Positions 41,201 to 53,365 are shown, counted from the stretch's first letter. The stretch: 64,000 bases of DNA from Stomoxys calcitrans (GCF_963082655.1 NC_081554.1:96354245-96418244); one strand, 5' to 3'. Notes: generated by a model not told the origin, from the letters alone. Program-made: numbers and translations.

Positions 41201-42427
41201 ATTATACCCTTCACCATAGGATGGAGGTATACTAATTTCGTCATTCTGTTTGTAACTCCTCGAAATATTCGTCTAAGACCCCATAAAGTACATATATTCT
41301 TGATTGTCATGGCATTTTAAGTCGAACTAGTCATGTCCGTCCGTCCGTGCGTCTGTTGAAAGCACGCTAACTTTCGAAGGAGTAAGGCTAGCCGCTTGAA
41401 ATTTTGCACAAATACTTTTTATTAGTGTAGGACGGTTGGGATTGTAAATGGGCTATATCCGTCCACGTTTTGATATAGCTGCCATATAAACCGATCTGGG
41501 ATCTTGACTTCTTGAGCCGCTAGAGGTCACAGTTCTTATCCGATTTGGCTTAAATTTTGCATGAGGTGTTTTGTTATGACTTCCAGCAACTGTGTTGAAA
41601 TCGGCCTATAACCTGATATAGCTGTCATATAAACCTATCTGGGGTCTTGACTTCTTGATCATCTAGAGTGCGCAATTCCTATCCGATTTGGCTGAAATTA
41701 TGCACGACGTGTTTTGTTATGACTTCCCAAATCTGTGTTAAAAATAGTTCAAATCGGTCCATATCCTGATATAGCTGCCATATAAACCGATCTGGAGTCT
41801 TGACTTCCACAGCCAATAGAGGGCGCAATTATTATCCGAGTTGGCTGAAATTTTGCATGAGGAGTTTTGTTATGACTTCTAATAACTGTATTAAGAATCG
41901 TTTAAATCGGTCCATGATCTGATATAGCTGCCATATAAACCGATCTGGGGTCTTGACTTTTTGAGTTCACTAGATGGCGCAATTATTATCCGATTTAGCT
42001 GAAAGTTTGCATGAGGTGTTTTGTTATAACATTCAACAACTCAGCCAAGAATAGTTCAAATCGGTCCATAACCTGATATAGCTGCCATATAAACTGATAT
42101 GGGATCTTGACTTCTTGAGCCACTAGATGTCGCAAGTATTATCCGATTTGGATGAACTTTTGTACAACGGCTTCTTCCATAACATACGTGTCGAATATGG
42201 CATGAATCGGTTTATAGCCTAATACAGCTCCCCTATAAACCGGTCTCCCTATTTACTTCTTCAGTCCCTTAAGTGCGCAATTCTTACTATATTTGGCTGA
42301 AATTTTACACAATGTATTCTGCTATGGTCTCCAATATTCATTTCAAGAAGAGAGCTCGACAAATGCGGTTCATGGAGGAGGGTATATAAGATTCGGCACG
42401 GCCGAACTTAGCACGCCTTTACTTGTT
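41201..42427 (+). mobile_element. DINE-1-like element, T2 family, full length
   Basis: It opens ttatacccttcaccatagga, TTCGTCATTCTGTTTGTAAC, CCCCATAAAGTACATATATT, GTCY run atgtccgtccgtccgtgcgt, CTAACTTTCGAAGGAGTAAG. Six monomers follow; TATAAAC marks at 41781, 41934 and 42088 are 153 and 154 bp apart. It closes GCGGTTCATGGAGGAGGGTA, hairpin with mismatches (TTCGGCACGGCCGAAC), TTAGCACGCCTTTACTTG. Confidence 0.9.
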
Positions 42428-43134
42428 TTATACTGTTGTTGGAATACACCATTTGCACTATACCATTCGAGCAATTTCAATAGAAATATTTTAGTGAGAT
42501 TAAGAACAAATGTTTATCCATACTGAAATACGCATTCAACAGCAATACCAAAAGACTCTGTCGAATCCTTCGAAGACTCAATAACAAATGCCTCAATAGC
42601 TGACCCCACAATTTTTGTGCCATTTAAGAAATATGAGAAAACCAAACGTAAATGTGTCCAAAGCATAAAAAAACGAGAGTAATGTAAAATATGACCACAT
42701 GCAGCCTCGTCCATCGCGAAACACTTCCACAAGCTGCATGTCACAACCTAAAACTGATTCCTGGGACATCCGACCGGCCTCGTTAGTAGTGGACAACTTT
42801 GGTATAAGCGTTGTTAACTTTCGGTCTGTCACATTTGGCTGTTGTACTCTACGTCGACCGTCATAGTGGACGCCGCTTATCAGTAACGAAATAAATTTGT
42901 CATTAATAACTCAAATACTTTACGAGCTGCTTGCTTGTTGCTTTGAAGATAAGGAATAATTTAGACGAGTAAACCAAAACGAAACAATTTTTTTCCTGAA
43001 AGAATCCATGGATAAAAAGTATCAAGCTAATAATTTGCACAGTAGTCACAAAAAAGAATTATTTTGGATATTTTAAATTAAAATTTTACAAATCTACAGA
43101 ATACATAATAAAACAAATTTTCAACAATTTGTTG
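42428..43134. other. Unassigned AT-rich DNA
   Basis: About 700 bp with no recognised transposon or gene. The overlapping 76- and 79-codon minus-strand frames at 42514-42832 lack known motifs. Confidence 0.35.
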
Positions 43135-43400
43135 GAGGCCATCGTAGCGCAGAGGTTAGCATGCCGGCCTATCATGCTGAACGCCTGGTTTCGAATCCCC
43201 TCCTAATGCTAACAACATTTGTGACGTACTAGCCATATAAAAGCTTTTTCCCAAAGAGGTGTAGCACAGCGGCACGCCGTTCGCAATTGCCTATATAAAG
43301 GAGCCACCTTATCATTGAGCTAGAAACTTGAATCGCACATTGATATGGAAGAAGTTTGCCCATGTTCCTTGATGGAATGTTCATGGCAAATTTGCAAAAA
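43135..43400 (+). mobile_element. SINE-1 copy with internal deletion
   Basis: GGAGGCCATCGTAGCGCAGA with GGTTAGCATGCCGGCC (A box) and GGTTTCGAATCCC (B box) form the tRNA-like head. About 30 bp after the B box (AGCGGTGG region) are missing, then CCTCCTAATGCTAACAACAT, CCAAAGAGGTGTAGCACAGC, GGCACGCCGTTCGCAATTGC and CCTTGATGGAATGTTCATGG. Confidence 0.85.
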
Positions 43401-43779
43401 ATTTCTTTACATCGGCATAGCAAAAACGATATGCCACCACCGCACAGTGGTTCACACTAGTTTTTTAGTGGCTAAAAGTCGGTAACTTTTGAACCGATAG
43501 AGACATATTTGTACTTTGTTTTTATTCGATAGTAACTCCTTAAAATTTATTCCAATTTCAAATTCCATCAAACCGACTTTGCAGTTATTGTGGAAGTTAC
43601 TGGGATTGTATTTTTGTTTTTAAAATTCATTTTTTAATTTAAAGATGGTGATATGCTAATAAAAAAATTATATTAATAAAAAATTTTAAAATTTTAAAAT
43701 AATTTTTTTTGCCCACCATGAAAATAGGGGTTATATTTATTTTGTCATTCCGTACCAACCATATCTATTATCTAAAAAC
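43401..43779. other. Unassigned DNA between SINE and T4
   Basis: Contains CGCACAGTGGTTCACACTAG and AGTCGGTAACTTTTGAACCG. The CACAGTGG word resembles the X terminus but no partner was found. Strongly AT-rich from 43610. Confidence 0.3.
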
Positions 43780-44572
43780 CAGGAAGGAACGGCAAAAGTT
43801 GGGCTGTGCCGACTGTATGAAACCGTTCACCTACCCTGTAAGTACAAAGTGAGAGCTATATCTAATTCTGAACCAATTTTGCTGAACCTCGTGGGATGTT
43901 TTCGGATGGGTTATTAAACAATCAGTATGAAATTTCGATCAAATTTGTTCAAACTGTAATAACTACGGTTGACAAATTACCCACAATCTGACGAACATAT
44001 ATATCAGAGCTATATCTAAATCTTTGACCAACCTTTATAGGTATTGTGGTAGTCGTCGAGGAAAGCGCTGTGGAAAAATTTGGCAGGATTGGCCAATAAA
44101 CACTTGCAGTGGTTCTGAGAGTGAAAATCGGGCGATATATATATATATGGCAGCTATATCTAAATCTGAATGGACTTCTATGAAATTCACGTGCAATGTC
44201 GAGAGTCAAGAGGAAATCCTTCCAGTAAATTTTCGAGAGAACCGGTTAACAAATGAGCACTTCATTGCAATATTATGGGACGAACGTATATATGTGAGCT
44301 ATATCCAATTCTGAACCGATTTTTTCCAATTTCAATAGGTTCGTTTCTACGCCAAAAATGAATGTGCTACATTTGAAGACGATCGGATGAAAATTGCGAA
44401 TTGTAGTTTGTACACGAATTAACATGGACAGACGGACATAGCTAAATCGAATTTGAAAGTGATTTTGAGTCATTCGGTGTACTTGTCAATGGCTCTACCT
44501 ACCTTCTTTCTGGATGTTACAAACAAATGCACTAAATTCTAAAACCTTGTACCACAGTGATGGTGTAGAGTA
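43780..44572 (-). mobile_element. T4-family DINE-like element, near complete
   Basis: It opens ggaacggcaaaagttgggct with a hairpin (TTGGGCTGTGCCGAC) and TGAAACCGTTCACCTACCCT. Monomers have GAGAGCTATATCTAAATC-like words and GGCAGCTATATCTAAATCTG. It ends GACAGACGGACATAGCTAAA, TTCTGGATGTTACAAACAAA and GTGATGGTGTAGAGTATAAA, equivalent to the T1/T2 5' block in reverse. Confidence 0.7.
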
Positions 44573-46240
44573 TAAAAATCAATTTGTATTTGTTTGTCTG
44601 TTTGTTCCCTACAGACTAAAAAACGGCTGAATCGACTTCTTGAAAATTTCACAGTTGGTGCATAATGATCCTGTAGGGGGCGGACCCTCCCCCTTAGCAC
44701 AATTTTCACAAATGCCGCATCTCCGAGATGGGTGGTGGGATTAAAGCGAAATTTAGCTTTGTTTGCACTCTTGTGGTAAACTAAAAACAACATGCAAAAA
44801 GACGTAAGTTCGGCCGGGCCGAACTTTGGATACCCACCACCTCGGGTATATATGTAAACCACCTCTCGTCATAGTCCGGTGAAAAAAGCTTAATTTATGG
44901 ACCAAATTCGGCACCGACATTGATTGGTCTAATATGTACAAGTCATTGTTCAATTTTGTAGAACAAAATATTGGTCTTTTTCGGTAGTGATATCCAAATA
45001 TAGACCGATCTGAATCATATACAACACGGATGTCGAAAAGCCTTATGTAAATCTCTGTGTCAAATTTCAGCGAAATCGGATTATAAATGCGCCACTTTTT
45101 GGGGCCAAAATTTAAAATAGCGAGATCCGTCTATATGGCAGCTATATCCAAATCTGAACCGCTCTGTGCCAAATCGAAGGGCCTAACACAACTCACTGCC
45201 CCTAATTTCGGGGATATCTGACAATAAATTCGCCTTTTATGAGCCCAAAACTTTAAATCGAGAGATCGGTCTATATGGAAGAAATATCCAAATCTGGACT
45301 GATATGAGCTAAATTGCAGAAAGATGTCGAAGAGCCTAACACAACTAACTGCTCCAAATTTCGGAGACATCGGGCAATAAATGCGCCTTTTATGGGCTCC
45401 AAACCTTAAATCGAGAGATCGGTCTATATAGCAGCTATATCCAAATCTGGGCCGATTGAGACCTAATTGAAGAAGTATGTCGAAGGACCTAACGTAACCC
45501 AATGTCCCAAATTTCAGCAAAAACCAGTTAATAAATGTGGCTTTTGTGGGCCTAAGACCCTAAATCAGCGGATCGGTCAATATGGGGGCTAAATCAAAAT
45601 ATAGTCAGATATAGCCCATCTTCTAACTTACAATAATATGCCTATGCACAAAAAATTAATCTGTGCAAAGTTTCGGCTCAATATCTCAATTTTTTAAAGA
45701 CTGATGCGTGATTTCAACAGGCGGACGGGCGGACATGGCTAGATCGTCTTAGCTTTTAACGACGATCAAGAATATATTTACATTATAGGGTCGGAAATGG
45801 GGTTTTTGATGTGTTGCAAACGGAATGACAAAATGACAGAATATACCCCCATCATTCGGTAGTGGTTATAAAAAGTTGATATCCAAATATGGAGTGGGTT
45901 ACCCAGGGAGACTTCCTCAGGCCCAATACTCGCAAGCGGATTATATTGACTAATCGTAGCAATATGAGGCTCAAATGAAAGGTATTTGAGAGTAGAACAC
46001 GTATCCAATTTTTGTACTAATTGTTGAGGGGGTCGCCCACCCTTAAAAAGAAACACCAAATCGAACATATTTACCGACCATGACACAATGGGTTTCAAAT
46101 GAAAGGTTTTGCGAATACAGCTCAAATATGTTTTGTATTTTCTAGTTCAAGTGTATGGATTGCTACTTCACCAACAAAATATCACCAAATCGGACATATT
46201 TATATACCATGGCAATATTTATATAATTTATTGTATGTCT
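44573..46240. repeat. T5 repeat, split by a T1 DINE
   Basis: 44573-44794 has TTTGTTTGTCTGTTTGTTCC, AAACGGCTGAATCGACTTCT and GGGGGCGGACCCTCCCCCTT. 45874-46240 has AGGCTCAAATGAAAGGTATT with TGAGAGTAGAACACG, GGGGGTCGCCCACCCTTAAA and ACCAAATCGAACATATTTAC. These words recur as a unit in dipteran genomes (general knowledge). A third piece lies at 46975-47105 (GGGCTCAAATGATGGGTATT). Confidence 0.55.
44795..45873 (-). mobile_element. DINE-1-like element, T1 family, full length
   Basis: Perfect hairpin GTTCGGCCGGGCCGAAC, GGATACCCACCACCTCGGGT, four monomers (GGTCTATAT-GCAGCTATATCC), then CTAAGACCCTAAATCAGCGG, the GTCY equivalent (ggcggacgggcggacatggc), GATCAAGAATATATTTACAT and ATCATTCGGTAGTGGTTATA. 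The start is slightly eroded (tgcaaaaagacg). Confidence 0.87.
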
Positions 46241-47154
46241 TCACAACTAGATTACAATTACAGTATAGGTTTTATTATACTATGAACAATACAAGTTAGG
46301 TAGTTGATATTGGTGGATAATTAATCAATTTTAAATTAATTTATATTATAATAATTATAATTTGAGTTTCAGAAAACAGACATTAAAGTTAAGTAAAAAT
46401 GAGAGGAATATAAAAAACAAATTAAGAAAAAATTTTCACTTTAAAAGGTTAAAACAAATGAAAGTTAGAAAACAATTGACAAGATTTTTTAGTTATTGAA
46501 AAAAATAAAGAGTTTTTTTCTTAAAAGTTTACGCGTTGCTGATGGTTTCAATGTTATGTGGAAGAGTATTCCAAAGTCAATGTAAAACTGTCACGCAGAC
46601 ATCAGGCTTCGTCTTTTGAGTGGGACTAACTTCCTGCCTCTTCTGGATCTAGCAAATCTCAATTTATGATATATAGGTTCCCATTTTACAATGACCTTAT
46701 GCAAGAATATATTGTAAATGATTTAATTCGAAGAAGAGTGTAAAAACTAACCCAAAGATAAGACACGTGCTGACTTCTCCTCAGTCCGTAGACATAGCGA
46801 ATTATATTATCGAATGATATTTTTAATTTGCGCTGGCTTGATGAGTCACAGTTAGCGAAGAGTTCTCATCCATATAACAATCCGAGAACCAGGAAAGTCT
46901 GCCAAAAGGGTTCGAACTTAAATTGGAGTGAAGGAATGTGTGGCCACAATGCACGGAGTTATGGAAATATTTGACCAACTGTACCACTCATGTAGGGCTC
47001 AAATGATGGGTATTTGAGTTGAAAACAAGAATTGAATATCCACATTAAGGACGAAATGTCTAAGAGGCCGTCCAATCGCCAAAACACTCCCACATTCGAC
47101 TTATTTACAAATAAGCGGGAAATACGAAGAAGGCGCAGAGGAGCTTTCCCGGTC
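46241..47154. other. Mostly unassigned DNA with a T5 scrap
   Basis: AT-rich to about 46540, then mixed sequence without a recognised gene. 46975-47105 is a T5 fragment. Confidence 0.35.
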
Positions 47155-48245
47155 CAGCTACTAAGGTATATATATTATTGATCGTCGTAATAATCTAGTG
47201 CCATCTATCGTCTATCTGTTCGTTAAAATCACACTGCAGTCTTTAAAAAGAGAGAAATTGGGCTTGTCTTTCTATGGCTTTATATAGCCGCCATATAGAC
47301 CGATCTCCCGATTTAAGGTCTTGGCCCTATATAAAGTTCGCTTATTATCCGATTTTTGCTGAAATTTGGCACAATGAGTTTTGTTAAGCCTCATGACGTT
47401 TGAATCAAATATGATCCAGATCAGGCTACATTTGGATACAGCCATATATGTTCTAAATACCATAAAAGGCATATTTGTTACCCGATTTCGCAGAATTTTG
47501 GTAAAATTAGTTGTTCTAGACCCATCACATACTGAATATGGCGTAGAGCGCCATAGTCTCGGAATGAAATTATCGAAGGGCCTAATATTACTCACTGTCC
47601 CACAATTCTGTCGAAATCGGAAAATAAATGCGCCTTTTATGGGCCCAAGACTTTAAATCGAGAGATCGGTCTATATGTCAACTATATGCAAATCTGGACC
47701 AATCTGTGCCAAATTGAAGAAGGATGTCTAAGTGCCTAACACAGCTGTTCAAAATTTCGGAGAAATCGAACAATAAATACGCCTTTTATATGCCCAAGAT
47801 CTAAAATTGAGAGATCGGTTTAATGACAACTATATCCAACTCTGAGCTAAATTGTAGAAGGATTTCCAGTAGTCTAGCTCAACTTACAGACCCAAATATC
47901 AGCAAAATCGTATAATAAATGAGACTTTTATAGGCCTAAGACCTTAAACCGGTAAATCAGTCTATATGGGGGCTTTATCAAGATATAGTCCGATATAACC
48001 CATCTTCGAACTAAACCTGCCTATGGACGAAAAACAATATGCGCAAAGTTTCAGTTCAATATCTCTATTTTTAAAGACTGTTGCGTGATTTCAACAGATT
48101 GGCGGACATGGCTAGATCGTCTTAATGATGAAGAATATGAATGAATGCTTTATGCTTTAAACGATGATGCTTTATAGGCCGGAAATGGATATCTCGATAT
48201 GTTGCAAATGGAATGACAATGTGAACATACCCCATCGAACATACC
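47155..48245. mobile_element. T1 DINE with inverted array, 5' blocks at both sides
   Basis: The left part (47155-47590) runs plus: GGTATATATATTATTGATCG, a weak GTCY remnant, TCACACTGCAGTCTTTAAAA and GCCATATAGACCGATCTCCC. At about 47590 (gggcctaatattactcactg) polarity flips: GAGAGATCGGTCTATATGTC, CCTAAGACCTTAAACCGGTA, AAGACTGTTGCGTGATTTCA, CGGACATGGCTAGATCGTC and CTCGATATGTTGCAAATGGA. Hairpin ends are absent. It is the mirror image of the arrangement at 13541-16648. Confidence 0.7.
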
Positions 48246-48299
48246 CATATAGCTGACAGGCCAATTGGAACTATCATAGCCCTAGTAGTACTCGTAGAG

Positions 48300-48461
48300 G
48301 GTACGTGAATTTTTATACGGATGGTTCGAAACTGGATAACTATGTTGGCTTTGGCGTGTTCTCTGAAGAACTGGAACTGGTATTGTAATACGTATCAAGC
48401 AGAGATCCTTGGAATAAAAGAGCTGGTGGAATAGCTAAGATGCACAGCGTAGCTGACAACA
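48300..48461 (+). pseudogene. RNase H N-terminus, family B-like
   Basis: The plus strand reads VNFYTDGSKLDNYVGFGVFS followed by EELELVL and a stop; after a frameshift, remnants of 'AEILGIKELVE' follow. YTDGS carries the first catalytic Asp of type I RNase H. Only about 50 codons survive. Confidence 0.75.
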
Positions 48462-49316
48462 ACAACTAAAAGTGTGCTAAGTTCGGCCGGGCCGAATCCA
48501 CCATGGATTCTGTAAAAATTTATTCAAAATAAATTTAGTTGAAGGGCATAATTTTATTCTACATACCAAACTTTTGTCAAACCAGCAAAAATTAAAGCTC
48601 TAGGAACCGAACAAAGATGATCGACAGTTGTTGGAAGTCATAACGGAACTCCACATACAAAATTTCAGCCAAATCGGACAAAACTTGCGGCTTGTAAGGG
48701 CTAATGATGTCAAATCGGGAGATCAGTTTATAAGGGAGTTATATCAGATTAAAGACCGATTCAGATCGTACTTGGCACAGTTGTTGGAAGTCATAACGGA
48801 ACACCATATGCAAAATTTCGGCTAAATCGGGCAAAAATTGCGGCTGTTAAGGGCTAGAGATGTCAAATCGGGAGATCGGTTTATATGGGAGCTATATCAG
48901 GTAATAGATCGCTGTAGACCGTACTTGACGCGGCTGTTGGAAGTCTTAAGAAACACTACGTATAAAATTTCTAATCGGACAAAAATTGCGTCTTCCAGGG
49001 GGTCAAGAATTCAAATCGAGAGATCTGGTTTATATGGGAGCTATATCTAAATCTGAACCGATATGGCCCATTTGCAATCTGCAACGACCTACATTAATAT
49101 TCAGAATTTGTGCAAAATTTCAAGCAGCTGGCTTTACGCGTTCTAACGGCTACCATGATTTCGAAAGACGGAATGACGAACCTGGCTAGATCGACTCAGA
49201 CCGTTGGCACGATTAAGAATATATATATACCTTATGGGGTCTTAGATGAATATTTCCAAGTGTTGCAATCGGAATGACTAGTATACCCCCATCCTATGGT
49301 GGTTGGTATAAAAATG
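48462..49316 (-). mobile_element. DINE-1-like element, T2 family
   Basis: It opens acaactaaaagtgtgctaag, perfect hairpin TTCGGCCGGGCCGAA, then TCCACCATGGATTC with the TATACCC part deleted. Monomers have TTGTTGGAAGTCATAACGGA. It closes TAGATCGACTCAGACCGTTG, AAGAATATATATATACCTTA and CCATCCTATGGTGGTTGGTA. The GTCY run is reduced to a single gaaagacgg. Confidence 0.82.
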
Positions 49317-49573
49317 TGTAGTGTACATTTGGAGCAGAATCATTTATGGTGGGAACCCAAGATTTAGTCCAATTGAGACTAGGCTCATTATTACTTGTTT
49401 ATATATACTTTCAGTTAATCTGGCTTAAGGTCTGTCGAGACGGTTCTAATCGGATTTCAGGCCTTCTAGGGGCCCGAAAAGTCAAATCAGATTATTGATT
49501 GGGAGTAATATCAGTTTATAGACCGATGAAATGCAGATTCATTAAAACATTTTACTACAGTATACAGTAGCTA
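49317..49573 (-). repeat. DINE monomer scrap
   Basis: CTTATTACTTGTTTATATAT and GGCCCGAAAAGTCAAATCAG with GTTTATAGACCGATGAA recall T2 monomers. Too short and eroded to assign further. Confidence 0.4.
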
Positions 49574-50402
49574 ATGGGTGATTTTGTAGCCATTATTTCG
49601 TATTTTATTTCACTGTCAAACATCTTCAATTCGGTCTACAATTTAACCAACAACGATTGCAAATTATTGAATTTTGTTACCAAAATGCGTGTTCTGTTCA
49701 GAAAGTTCATCGCGCCCTTCTTCTATTTGAAGACGACGGTCATTTTTGGCTCAATGGAGTGTCGATTTTGGAGTGAAGATCAGCCAGAAGCATTGCAAGA
49801 GCTACCAATGCATGCAGAAAAAGTCATAGTTTGGTGCGGTTTATGGGCTGGTGGCATCATTGGACCATACCTCTTCAACGAATCGTAATGTAACTGTGAA
49901 TGGAGCGCTATCGTGAGATGAAGTCCAACTTTTATTTCCCAAAATGCAACAGCTTGACTGGCATGACATGTGGTTTCAACAAGACGTTGCCACACAGCAC
50001 GCGAACAATGGACGTATTGAGAGGGGAGTTTGGTGAACATTTTATTTCACGTTCGGGATCGGTCAATGGTCCGACTAGATCGTGCGATTTAACGCCTTTA
50101 GACTATTTTTTATGGAGCTATGTTAAAGTTCTTGTCTAAACAGACAAGCCCGTTCCCTCCTTTACGCATTGGAAGACAACATTGAACATTTATTCGTGAG
50201 ATACCGGCCAAAATGTTGGAAGGAGTATGCCCAAATTGTACTAAGCGGATAGACCGTTTGAGGAGCTGTCACGGTCAACAGTTGCATGAAATAAATTAAA
50301 TTACATGAACCGTACTACCAGTTCAAAAAAGTTTTGATGCATTTTTCTAAATTTTGTATTTATTTTTTGTTAAACTTCCTATAGCTCTTAAAAATCACTC
50401 TT
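49574..50402 (+). pseudogene. Decayed mariner copy with both TIRs
   Basis: TA at 49572-49573 and 50403-50404 flank ATGGGTGATTTTGTAGC at the left and, as reverse complement, AAGAGTGATTTTTAAGAGC at the right. The first frame (49574-49888) ends CRFWSEDQPEALQELPMHAE then VWCGLWAGGIIGPYLFNES. After a frameshift (49900-50139) come YREMKSNFYFPKCNSL, HSTRTMDVLRGEFGEHFISR and SCDLTPLDYFLWSYVK. The region of the first catalytic Asp and the middle motif are lost. 829 bp, about a third shorter than the 14825 copy. Confidence 0.85.
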
Positions 50403-51129
50403 TAGTAAGTAAAGACATTGTCCGTTCGCTGCATATAGGCTTTAAAGCATCTTTGAAACACTGTTTACTTTAAACTCCCTTTTTGCATGAGTCAAATTCA
50501 ACTTGCATTCTTCTGATAATGGCACTATTCGTTACCAAAGAGAAATGTATGAAAGTCTGCCTGCCCAGTCATCAGCTTCCCATAAATTAATGAATTTTTT
50601 GTAAACATAAATTTATGAATTTATGACAAATTACGAAGGACGAGCATTCAAGCAAGCAAGTGAATATATCAATTAATGATACGATAAGAAAATAAAAGAG
50701 CTCCAATACCAATGAGAAGTTTTTGAACACCAAAATAAGAATATGCTCCAATGTTGATGGCTGGGAAGCCAAGGATAAGAGCGGATGTTGATCAACCTCT
50801 ACAGCATTGTTCTGACCAATATGAATCGAGGCACCATTAACTTGGCTATGACTTGCACTGACAAATAAAGTATAGATGCAGCAGCAAAAAGTACGCTAAT
50901 GGGATCAAAGAACTGCCTCTCCGCTTAAAGCAACAGCTCCCAGTATAAACATTAGATCAGCTGAAGTCGTTTTAAGGGTTTACATGGCTGTCGCTTCATC
51001 GTTTTACTAGAATTGTTCAAAGACATTTTGAGAGATCAACACATAATTTTTGAATCGCATTGAATGCAATATAAAAATTTCACCACATTTATCGGGATTT
51101 TATACAACACTCCAATGAATTGGTAAAAA
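50403..51129. other. Unassigned DNA
   Basis: About 700 bp with no recognised repeat or gene. Confidence 0.35.
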
Positions 51130-51305
51130 GGTAGGTATGTGGTCATTTTTTATAAGTTAAGTTTTATTAGTGACAACACTGGTCGATAATTGTGACCATT
51201 TGTGAGAGTGAAAATTGTTCAGTGTACTCTGCTATTTCATCATGAAGAAACTCACAACTAAGCAATTCCTTAAAATTTATCAAAAACCGACAATATAACG
51301 AATGT
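51130..51305 (+). pseudogene. Possible mariner 5' fragment
   Basis: tatttcatcatgaagaaactc resembles the lead-in of the transposase at 14928 (catttcatcatgaatagact). The short frame reads MKKLTTKQFLKIYQK then stops, comparable with MNRLTNEQRLQIIEF. No TIR is seen and similarity is weak. Confidence 0.3.
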
Positions 51306-52262
51306 CCACCAAATTTATTTCAAGCCATGTCTGAGGTTGGCATCCCTGCAAAATTAATAAGACTCTGCAGGATGATACTTGCTGATACGCGTTCCTCAGT
51401 AAGAATAGGAAATAATCTCTCCGAACCATTTAATACCAAACGAGGTTTCCGACAAGGAGACAGGCTATGGTGTGATCTCTTTAATATCCTGCTGGAGAAT
51501 ATTATACGAGATGCAGATGTGAATAGATATGGCACACTAATCACAAGAGAATATATGCTACTCGCCTATGCTGACGACATCGATATCATAGGTAGGTCAC
51601 CGGAAGTAGTAACTGCTGCCTTTGAAAGAATCGAAAGAGAGTCAGTGAAAATGGGTCTGGCAGTAAATGGAGACAAGACGAAATGGATGGTTTCAACTCC
51701 CAAAAAGCGTTGCACAACCGAGCAGATAAAGAAAATGGAGAAAGTTGGGAACCACAACTTTGAGACAGTCAGTAAATTTATCTACCTCGGCACTGCCGTA
51801 ACCGAAACGAATGACACCAGCTTTGAGATAAAGCGAAGAATAATACAAACAGATGCTACTTTGGATTAAGTAGGTAGGTTTAGTAACAAGTCCACCTCTC
51901 GACAGACGAAGATTACACTATGCAAGACACTGATACTACCCGTGTTGTTATATGGTTCTGAAGCGTTCTGAAGTATGAACCACGAGCTGTATGACGACGA
52001 TAGCATAGTTACACTCATCAAAATACAACGGCTGCGTTGGCAAGGTCATGTTGTCAGAATGGATAAAGAAGCTCCAGCAAAGAAGTCTTTTGAAGGCAAT
52101 CACGGAGGTACACGCAAACCGGGAAGACCAAAAGCCCAATTTGAAAGATTAAGTTGTGAGAGACACCTCGAAACTTAGTGTCAGAGATTTAAGAATGAGC
52201 ACATAAGATCGAGGCGCCTGGAACGCTATTCTACGTTCGGCTAGTGGAACAAATATTCTGTC
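51306..52262 (+). pseudogene. Non-LTR reverse transcriptase fragment (LAYADDIDII type)
   Basis: Frame 51327-51869 (180 codons) covers the RT palm: LIRLCRMILADTRSSVRIGN, GFRQGDRLWCDLFNILLENI (motif B, with P of QGDPL replaced), LLAYADDIDIIGRSPEVVTA (YADD catalytic pair intact), GLAVNGDKTKWMVS and FIYLGTAVTE. After a stop at 51870 shifted frames give LCKTLILPVLLYGSEAF, then from 51975 IKIQRLRWQGHVVRMDKEAP and GGTRKPGRPKAQFE, typical of the C-terminus of this LINE type. Residues between GSEAW and the last block are deleted. The N-terminal RT and endonuclease are absent. Clade not decided; different from families A-C. Confidence 0.85.
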
Positions 52263-52899
52263 ATAACCAATTAAAGTAATTTCCGGTATCTCTTTTTAGG
52301 CAAACAAAGGATAATAGATAAAAATTTGCTTTGCTATTGGAGCTATATCAAGATATAGTCCGATTCGGACCATACATGAATTGAATGTTAGAGAGCATAG
52401 TAAAAGTCATTGTGTAAAATTTCAGCCAATTCGGATAAGTAATGCGCCCTTTAGGGACACAAGAAGTCAAATCGGGAGATCGGTTGATATGGGAGCTGTA
52501 TCAGGCTATAGAACGCTGCAGACCATATTTGACGTGTGTGTTGAAGGTCATTGGAGAAACCGTTGTACTAAATTTCAAATCGGAAAAGAATTGCGCCGTC
52601 TAGAGGTTCAAGAGGTCAAGATCCAAGATCGGTTTATATGGCAGCTATATCAAGACAATGATCAATATGACCCATTTATCATTCCAACCGACCTACACTA
52701 TTAAGAACTATTTATACAAAATTTCAAGCGCCTGGCTTTACTCCTTTGAAAGTGTGTGTGCTTTTGATAGATCGACTTAAAATCTCACGACGATAAAGAA
52801 TATATGTACGTTATGAAGTCTTAGACGAATATTTTGAGGTGCTACAAACTGAATGACGAACTTAGTGTATCCCCACCCTATGGTGGAGGGTATAAAAAT
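52263..52899 (-). mobile_element. DINE-1-like element, T2 family, 3' end missing
   Basis: It begins inside the 3' block (ccggtatctctttttaggca) without the hairpin. Monomers: GATCGGTTGATATGGGAGCT, GAGGTTCAAGAGGTCAAGAT. It closes TTATCATTCCAACCGACCTA, GGCTTTACTCCTTTGAAAG, AATATTTTGAGGTGCTACAA and CACCCTATGGTGGAGGGTAT. The GTCY run is deleted. Confidence 0.8.
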
Positions 52900-53365
52900 A
52901 AATTAATACTTTCGAAAAGTAGCAACCTTCTTAAACACATGTGCACACTATTTCAAGGACCATGGGCTTAAAGTACGTTTACATTGGCCACTAAATCCGG
53001 ATTTATGGCTTTTTCGAGATTAAAGTGCAAAATGGTGTGTTTTTCTGCAGGTTTTACCATACAAAAGTAAATCTCATTTTTGCCGGATTCATTTTTAAAT
53101 CCCAAATAAACCCGATTTCATAGCTGAATAATCGATAAAAGTACCAAAATATGCAACAGTTTTCAAAAATTGTGTAAGATTGCATGTGATATGCAATTCA
53201 TGTATACGCATGTACGCTTGTGTATGTCACTTGGACTTTCGGATTTAGTTAAATCCACAACATAAAAATTTCAATATAAACGTGCTATTATGCTCATATT
53301 CTCTTATACAATAATTTGCAATAGGGAGTGTGTGTGTTTGACCACCACTGTTCTAAAGCATGTGC
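52900..53365. other. Unassigned AT-rich DNA
   Basis: No recognised element or gene. Confidence 0.35.
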
